Positions 61,007 through 64,000 of a stretch of DNA of 64,000 nucleotides are shown piece by piece. The stretch comes from an uncultured Pelagibacteraceae bacterium. GTDB lineage: Bacteria > Pseudomonadota > Alphaproteobacteria > Pelagibacterales > Pelagibacteraceae. The notes beneath the pieces were generated by a model. That model searched no databases and was not told where the DNA came from. It worked only from the letters and a program-made list of their open reading frames with translations. The translations under genes and the position numbers were made by a program. Position 1 is the stretch's first letter. Each line of letters begins with the position of its first letter. Location: positions 1 to 64,000 of the forward strand of contig CACBQD010000008.1 of NCBI GenBank assembly GCA_902541285.1. Reading direction: 5' to 3'.

Positions 61007-61867
61007 ATGACAAAATCATTTCCTTTGCTCTTTATATTATTATGGTCTTCGGCATTTATATCTGGGAAAGAAATTGTTCAAAACGCTTCTCCATTTGCAG
61101 CTTTAGCATTTAGATTTGGGATTGTAACAATTGGTTTTCTCTTATTTGCTTATTTCAGTAATGATAAAATTTTTGGAAAATTAAAAAATATTATTGAAAG
61201 TCTTTCAACAGGTATTTTATTTCATGGAATTTATTTAGGTGGATGTTGGTATGCTTTTTCAATTGGCATGCCAGCTGCAATTGTAGCTTTAATAGTTACA
61301 CTTCAACCAATTTTAACAAATATTTTATCTGGTCCTATTTTTGGAGAAAAAATATCTTGGAAACAATGGGTAGGTATCAGTTTAGGTTTCATTGGTTCTG
61401 TCACTGTCTTAGGTATTGATTTTGGAAAAGAAATTCCTCCTTTAGGTTTGTTAGCTACAGTCTTAGCTTTGTTTGCAATAACGGCTGGAACATTGTGGCA
61501 AAAAAAATTGAGTGGAAATTTAGCTTTGTCAGTTAACAATGCGTATCAAGCAGTTGGTGGTTGCCTTTTTAATCTATTATTAATGTTTATATTTGAAAAT
61601 GCTTACATAAATTTTACAACTAGTTTTATATTAGGAATGTCTCACCAAATTATATTAGTTTCATTTGGAGCTTTTACTATTCTTATGTTTTTAATCAAAA
61701 GGGGTACTGTGGGCAAAACTACTACTTTATTTTTTTTAGTACCTCCTACTTCAGCTGTAATGGCATGGATATTTTTTAATGAACAATTAACATATACTGA
61801 CATAATTGGATTTTTAATAACAACCATTGGAGTATTTATAGCTACCAGAGATAAAAAAAATGGATAA
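61007..61867 (+). CDS. EamA/DMT-family transporter
   Basis: A 286-residue membrane protein with two EamA repeats and ten helices. The start LLFILLWSSAFISGKEIVQNASPFAALAFRFG and the repeat LVPPTSAVMAWIFFNEQLTYTDIIGFLITTIGVFIA are typical. It lies 23 bases after the sugar ATPase and overlaps the homocysteine-methyltransferase-family gene by eight bases, so it is operon-linked to that enzyme more than to the importer. The exported compound is unknown. Confidence 0.87.
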   Translation: MTKSFPLLFILLWSSAFISGKEIVQNASPFAALAFRFGIVTIGFLLFAYFSNDKIFGKLKNIIESLSTGILFHGIYLGGCWYAFSIGMPAAIVALIVTLQPILTNILSGPIFGEKISWKQWVGISLGFIGSVTVLGIDFGKEIPPLGLLATVLALFAITAGTLWQKKLSGNLALSVNNAYQAVGGCLFNLLLMFIFENAYINFTTSFILGMSHQIILVSFGAFTILMFLIKRGTVGKTTTLFFLVPPTSAVMAWIFFNEQLTYTDIIGFLITTIGVFIATRDKKNG

Positions 61868-62780
61868 GAATTTTTTTAAAAAAATAAGAATTTTAGATGG
61901 GGGCATGGGCCAGTTTCTGTTATCTAAAGGTATAATATCTAAAGGCTCTTTATGGTCTTCAGCTGCTCTAATAAATAATGAATATCATAAATATGTAATT
62001 GATGCTCATTTATCTTTTATTAATTCTGGTGCGGATGTTATTTTAACAAATAGTTTTGCTTGCAGAAAGGTTAGGCTTGAAAAAAATAATGCTGGTCGAT
62101 TATTTGAATATACAAACAAAATGGCTGGAGAACTTGCGTCAAAAGCAAGAGAAAATTCAAAAAAAAATATTTTAATAGCTGGAAGTTTACCTGCTCAAAA
62201 TGACACCTATTGCGAAGATAATAGAGATAACAAAATTATTTATGAAAATTTTAGAGATCAGGCAAAAATTTTAAATCCATATATAGATTTTTTTTATTTA
62301 GACGTGATTTCTAGTAGCAAAGAATTAAATATAGCCTTAGAAGCAATAGATAAGTTTAACAAACCTGTTCTATTCGGTATTCATTTTAAAAAAGATGGAA
62401 AGTTACCCTCGGGTGAGAGAATATCTGAAGTCATAAATGAAAAAAATATTAATAATTGCTTAGGAATAATTTCTGCTTGTGTTTCGCCAGAAATTGCAAA
62501 AAATAAATATTTAGAGTTAAAATCTTTAAATATTCCTTTTGGTTCAAAAATTAATTTATGGAATATAGAGGAGCCAGTTCCAAATAAAATATACAATAAA
62601 TCAAATAAAGATGAAATTGGCATAAATCCAAACATTACTATGGGTATTAGAAAAGAAATGACTTTTAAAAAATTTAAAGATTTTACTCTTAATAGTATAA
62701 AAGAAGGGGCAACAATCCTTGGTGGTTGCTGTGAAGTGAATCCCAATTTTATTAAAGAGATTTCTAATTTTAAACTATAG
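61860..62780 (+). CDS. Homocysteine S-methyltransferase-family protein
   Basis: A 306-residue zinc-dependent methyltransferase. The metal-binding cysteines are Cys207 (IISACVSPE) and the Cys290-Cys291 pair in LGGCCEVNP. The opening ILDGGMGQFLLSKG is the family start. MmuM/BhmT-type proteins use S-methylmethionine or betaine as methyl donor to make methionine. The region after the first cysteine is shortened, so the donor site may differ. It overlaps the upstream EamA gene by eight bases and the convergent EamA gene by eleven. Confidence 0.87.
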   Translation: MDKNFFKKIRILDGGMGQFLLSKGIISKGSLWSSAALINNEYHKYVIDAHLSFINSGADVILTNSFACRKVRLEKNNAGRLFEYTNKMAGELASKARENSKKNILIAGSLPAQNDTYCEDNRDNKIIYENFRDQAKILNPYIDFFYLDVISSSKELNIALEAIDKFNKPVLFGIHFKKDGKLPSGERISEVINEKNINNCLGIISACVSPEIAKNKYLELKSLNIPFGSKINLWNIEEPVPNKIYNKSNKDEIGINPNITMGIRKEMTFKKFKDFTLNSIKEGATILGGCCEVNPNFIKEISNFKL

Positions 62781-63657
62781 TTTTATAATCAGCTTTTCTA
62801 ACAAAATAAATTCCTACAACTACTGCAAATAAACATATTAATACCTTATAAGTTATTAATTCATTTAAAAATATATAGCCTAAAATAATACCAAAAATTG
62901 GGATTAAGTATGAGACCTGGGATTGAAAAATTAAACCATTCTTTTTCAAAATTTTAAACCTTAAAAGCCATGCAACTCCTGTTGGTACTATACCAAGATA
63001 GATTACCGACAGAGTTGAATTTAATGATGGAGTATTTTCCCATGGAGTTTCTAATAACCACATCAAAGGAAATAAAATCAGAGTTGCCCAAATTAATATT
63101 GATCCAGTAACGTTTTCATTTTTTTTCTTACTAATTTTAAGTGTTAAAACTCCACCTATTACATAGCATGTTGATCCCACTAAAATTAGTACTGCTGAAA
63201 GAAAATTATTTTCATCTATTAAAATATTATCAGAAAATAAATAAACAATTCCTGCAAATCCAATTAATATTCCAACAGTTTTTGTAAAATTAAATTTTTC
63301 ATTTTTTGTATAAAAGTGACCTAGTATAGTAGAACTCAAAGGAGTAGTAGACATCAAAATTGCTGCTAAATTACTTTGCACAGACTTTACTCCATAAGCA
63401 ATTAAAAAGAATGGTATAACTAAATTGATTAGTCCTATTAACATGAACCAATGCCAATCTTTTGAAAATGCTTCAATTAATATTTTTTTATAAAAACATA
63501 AAATTAATACAGGTATAGATCCAAAAAATACTCTCAAAAAAGCAATTGTTATTGGGCCAAAAGACTCTGTTGCAATTTTTATATTAAAAAAAGCAGATGC
63601 CCAGATTATTGATAGTAATGTTAATAAAATATAATCTGTTAAATTAGCTTGCTTCAT
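62770..63657 (-). CDS. EamA/DMT-family transporter
   Basis: A 295-residue transporter with ten helices in two repeats. LTLLSIIWASAFFNIKIATESFGPITIAFLRVFFG at the start and VSYLIPIFGIILGYIFLNELITYKVLICLFAVVVGIYFV at the end are the EamA landmarks. It is read after the YbaK/EbsC-family gene, whose stop it overlaps by four bases. A metabolite or amino-acid exporter role is expected from the family. Confidence 0.87.
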   Translation of the reverse strand: MKQANLTDYILLTLLSIIWASAFFNIKIATESFGPITIAFLRVFFGSIPVLILCFYKKILIEAFSKDWHWFMLIGLINLVIPFFLIAYGVKSVQSNLAAILMSTTPLSSTILGHFYTKNEKFNFTKTVGILIGFAGIVYLFSDNILIDENNFLSAVLILVGSTCYVIGGVLTLKISKKKNENVTGSILIWATLILFPLMWLLETPWENTPSLNSTLSVIYLGIVPTGVAWLLRFKILKKNGLIFQSQVSYLIPIFGIILGYIFLNELITYKVLICLFAVVVGIYFVRKADYKTIV

Positions 63658-64000
63658 TCTGTAATATCTTTCACATCACCTTTTGTAATTTGAATTAATT
63701 TTTCATAATTGATTCTAAAAATTACATTAGGATGACCAGCTGCAGCAAAAATATCTTTAAACCTACTTAAAGAATTATCTATAAATATTTGGATTTTATT
63801 TATATGACCTACAGGAGATACGCCTCCAATTGTATATCCTGTTTGAAACTTAACCTCATCAGCAGAAGCCATTCTTACATTTTTTTTTTCAGAAATTTTT
63901 TTTAATTTATTTAACGAACATCTTTTGTCACCAGAAACTAAACAAAGTAAAAAATCATTTTCTATCTTAATAAGTAGACTTTTAACAATTGCTCCTACTT
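63654..64000 (-). CDS. YbaK/EbsC-family aminoacyl-tRNA deacylase, 5' truncated by window edge
   Basis: The reading frame is open to the window edge, so the annotated ATG-like Met at 63872 is internal; the true start lies beyond base 64000. The visible 115 residues contain a conserved core: FLLCLVSGDKRCSLNKLK, then KVRMASADEVKFQTGYTIGGVSPVGH and a late FAAAGHPNVIFRINYEKL. These match the YbaK/ProX deacylase family, which removes mischarged Cys, Ala or similar residues from tRNA. The catalytic lysine-bearing N-terminal part is outside. It overlaps the EamA gene by four bases. Confidence 0.88.
   Translation of the reverse strand, partial: VGAIVKSLLIKIENDFLLCLVSGDKRCSLNKLKKISEKKNVRMASADEVKFQTGYTIGGVSPVGHINKIQIFIDNSLSRFKDIFAAAGHPNVIFRINYEKLIQITKGDVKDITE

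Noticed and set aside
1-64000. tRNA, rRNA, CRISPR arrays, insertion sequences, phage genes and attachment sites
   Set aside because: No regular repeats, transposase or integrase motifs, or tRNA-like cloverleafs were seen, and intergenic spaces are too short to hold most of these.

Overview
This is a very AT-rich, tightly packed bacterial window with no stretch of 300 bases or more lacking a gene. Overlapping stop/start codons (ATGA, TAATG), many short proteins, abundant ABC, TRAP and DMT transporters, and an almost complete lack of transcription factors suggest a streamlined marine alphaproteobacterium of the SAR11 / Candidatus Pelagibacter type. That assignment comes from gene content and style, not from a marker gene. 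I found no rRNA, tRNA, CRISPR array, insertion sequence or phage gene.

Layout. 1-6692 (+): a truncated two-cupin protein, a double NTF2/SnoaL protein, a core-MetE-like methyltransferase, a family-1 sugar ABC importer (binding protein plus two permeases, no ATPase here) and a HAD-fold protein that lacks its motif I aspartates. 6682-12954: LysE and MFS transporters, an Asp/Glu-racemase-family enzyme, a methyltransferase, a 1-Cys peroxiredoxin, a persulfide-dioxygenase-like enzyme, and the cysteine pair cysE-cysK. 13028-15951 (+): an unrecognised cassette holding an exported cupin, three consecutive 96-residue alpha/beta-barrel proteins, an NTF2-like protein, a GST-kappa/HCCA-isomerase-like protein and two SMR membrane proteins. 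16923-21722 (+): a TRAP transporter with an isocitrate-lyase/PEP-mutase-family enzyme, a DUF2798 protein and a 3-hydroxyisobutyrate-type dehydrogenase. 21723-29471 (-): DUF924, an AhpD-like protein, a Dpp/Opp-type importer, a glutamine amidotransferase and an IMPase-family phosphatase. 29559-30662 (+): a gamma-butyrobetaine-dioxygenase-like enzyme.

30652-43661 (-) is one 13 kb run of fourteen co-directional genes. It reads as a non-phosphorylating sugar oxidation route: FucU/RbsD mutarotase, XylB-like SDR dehydrogenase, XylC-like lactonase, XylD-like dehydratase, a BDH2-like SDR and an FAH-family hydrolase. Kinases and reductases are interleaved, and PEP carboxylase is translationally coupled at the end. 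43835-44212 (+) is a DsrE-like gene behind a perfect 20 bp palindrome.

44275-60983 is an inositol/cyclitol-type region: iolD, iolE and iolG, three further NAD-dependent dehydrogenases, an ALDH, an HpaI-type aldolase, and two separate Rbs/Frc-type ABC importers. The classical iolB, iolC and iolJ are not present. 61007-64000 holds two EamA transporters, a homocysteine-methyltransferase-family protein and a truncated YbaK/EbsC deacylase.

Overall the genes form several self-contained import-plus-catabolism cassettes. In four of the five importers a strong hairpin separates the binding-protein gene from the membrane genes, presumably to over-express the binding protein.
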